Shown: positions 5,015 through 5,705 of the stretch, piece by piece
Layout: every line of letters begins with the position of its first letter
Numbering within the stretch: position 1 is the stretch's first letter
Origin: Lautropia sp.
GTDB taxonomy: Bacteria > Pseudomonadota > Gammaproteobacteria > Burkholderiales > Burkholderiaceae_E
NCBI GenBank assembly: GCA_013813615.1
Contig: JACCRJ010000137.1
Location: 1-5,705 of the forward strand
Length of the DNA stretch: 5,705 bases
Direction: 5' to 3'
Translations under genes and position numbers: made by a program
Notes under the pieces: generated by a model
The model's input: the letters and a program-made list of their open reading frames with translations, nothing else
The model's database searches: none
What the model was told of the DNA's origin: nothing

Positions 5015-5042
5015 AGAATAGGGGATGCAGACGAAGCCTCAA
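5015..5042 (-). promoter_or_regulatory. Probable sigma-70 promoter of the 70-residue gene
   Basis: On the minus strand TTGAGG (5042-5037) and TATTCT (5020-5015) are 16 bases apart, each matching 4 of 6 consensus positions. Transcription would start near 5007, giving a leader of about 30 bases before the ATG at 4975. This suggests the 70-residue gene is transcribed independently of the 138-residue gene upstream. Confidence 0.4.
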
Positions 5043-5141
5043 GCCAAACTGATATTCCCGACGCGGAAATAGCGCGCGTCCGGCTGCGGGCATGGCAGGT
5101 GCGCTCGCGCCTCGACTGGGTCGAATGAATCCCTGTCAAGC

Positions 5142-5558
5142 TCAGTGCAGAACGACGCTCTGGCGGTACAGCTGGCCGACCAAGTCGCGGACCGAATGTG
5201 CGGTGTCTTCCGGGCTCTCGTACGGGTCGCCGACTTTGTGCAGGGAAGACTGCAGTTCCTTGCCCAGCCGCAGCGTGTCGGTGGTTTCGGTCACGGCAAA
5301 GACACCCTCTTCCTCGCCGATATCGAGAAACCAGAGGAGGCCGTCTTCACGCTCCAGCGACACCACGGATTGCGAGGCCGCTGCAAGCAGGGCCTGGGAG
5401 ATTTGTTCTACGACGATTTCGTCTGGCGACACGGCAGTCTCCCAAGAGGGTACTTCCACCCAAGCACACGGCGTGCCTAGGATTGTTTCATGGAACATGA
5501 GGCCGCACGCCGGCAAATCAATGGCCGAGAGCGTAAACTCGCCCGACTCCCGTGCCAT
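5142..5558 (-). CDS. Acidic orphan protein of unknown function (138 residues)
   Basis: I do not recognise this protein. It is strongly acidic (for example SLEREDGLLWFLDIGEEEGV at 67-86), has no signal peptide or membrane helix and is probably a compact cytoplasmic alpha/beta protein. Residues 8-36 look like beta strands (FTLSAIDLP, MFHETIL, CAWVEVP). Residues 45-63 (PDEIVVEQISQALLAAASQ) look helical, 67-90 look like strands again, and the C-terminal third is helical and polar. The ATG at 5558-5556 is the first possible start after an in-frame TAG at 5675-5673; the codons between contain no ATG, GTG or TTG, which settles the start. No clear Shine-Dalgarno precedes it. A plus-strand frame over the same region (5145-5480) is rejected as a shadow because its product is basic and low-complexity. 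Size and acidity would suit an immunity or antitoxin-like protein, but nothing here shows it. Confidence 0.75.
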   Translation of the reverse strand: MARESGEFTLSAIDLPACGLMFHETILGTPCAWVEVPSWETAVSPDEIVVEQISQALLAAASQSVVSLEREDGLLWFLDIGEEEGVFAVTETTDTLRLGKELQSSLHKVGDPYESPEDTAHSVRDLVGQLYRQSVVLH

Positions 5559-5705
5559 TCGTCTGATCTGCCAACCGCCACTGGGGCGGGCAGACGCGGG
5601 TCCGCGTAGGAAATGCGTTGATCTGAAGCAACCTGACGCGCTTGGGGCCGATCCTGTCAGCCAAGCGCCGAGCTAGCGGGCGCTGGGATCAGTACCCTGG
5701 CCGGC
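5559..5705. other. Upstream region of the 138-residue gene and window edge
   Basis: No complete gene. On the minus strand two frames enter from the right edge and stop after a few codons, at TAG 5675-5673 (ending TDPSAR) and TGA 5659-5657. Either could be the C-terminus of a gene outside the window, but this cannot be decided from so little. A stem with one bulge, CCAAGCGCC (5661-5669) and GGCGCTGG (5679-5686), surrounds the first stop and could belong to the end of such a gene; no T-tract follows. Confidence 0.4.

Noticed and set aside
5134..5139. Perfect TTGACA on the minus strand downstream of the 138-residue gene
   Set aside because: No acceptable -10 lies 15-19 bases further along; a single consensus hexamer is not a promoter.
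5145..5480. 111-residue plus-strand frame opposite the 138-residue gene
   Set aside because: The product is basic with shadow-type composition and no ribosome binding site; the minus-strand protein is better balanced.

Overview
The window is GC-rich (clearly above 60% by eye) and densely coding, with short gaps and strong G/C preference at third codon positions. RlmJ is a 280-residue protein of the proteobacterial type, and its neighbours are an AEC permease, a five-segment MscS channel and an Hfq-type protein. This suggests a high-GC proteobacterium, most likely a gammaproteobacterium (for example a Xanthomonadales- or Nevskiales-like lineage). The taxonomic placement is inference. I see no insertion sequence, phage gene, CRISPR array, tRNA or rRNA.

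Layout, left to right. (1) A TetR-family repressor on the minus strand is cut by the left edge. (2) Divergent from it is an AEC-family permease on the plus strand. The gap between them holds a 7-bp-arm inverted repeat, a good operator candidate. (3) A five-membrane-segment MscS-type mechanosensitive channel follows 38 bases after the permease, on the same strand. (4) rlmJ (23S rRNA adenine-N6 methyltransferase) converges on the channel gene; the two stop codons overlap inside a single CTAG. (5) A 108-residue acidic helical protein of unknown function is divergent from rlmJ. (6) Converging on it is a divergent Hfq-like RNA-binding protein of 143 residues, with an altered Sm core and a proline-rich basic tail. 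(7) About 325 bases without a convincing gene lie upstream of the Hfq-like gene; they contain inverted repeats. (8) A 70-residue beta-rich protein with an internal repeat and (9) an acidic 138-residue orphan both lie on the minus strand. (10) The last 147 bases are non-coding or carry the tail of a gene outside the window.

Functionally the window is a set of small independent units rather than one pathway. The clearest regulatory unit is the TetR/AEC divergent pair. The most unusual gene is the Hfq-like protein: it keeps the Sm2 signature and the arginine rim patch of Hfq but changes several residues used for RNA binding on both faces. It also lacks the usual miaA/hflX neighbourhood, so it is probably a second Hfq rather than the housekeeping copy.
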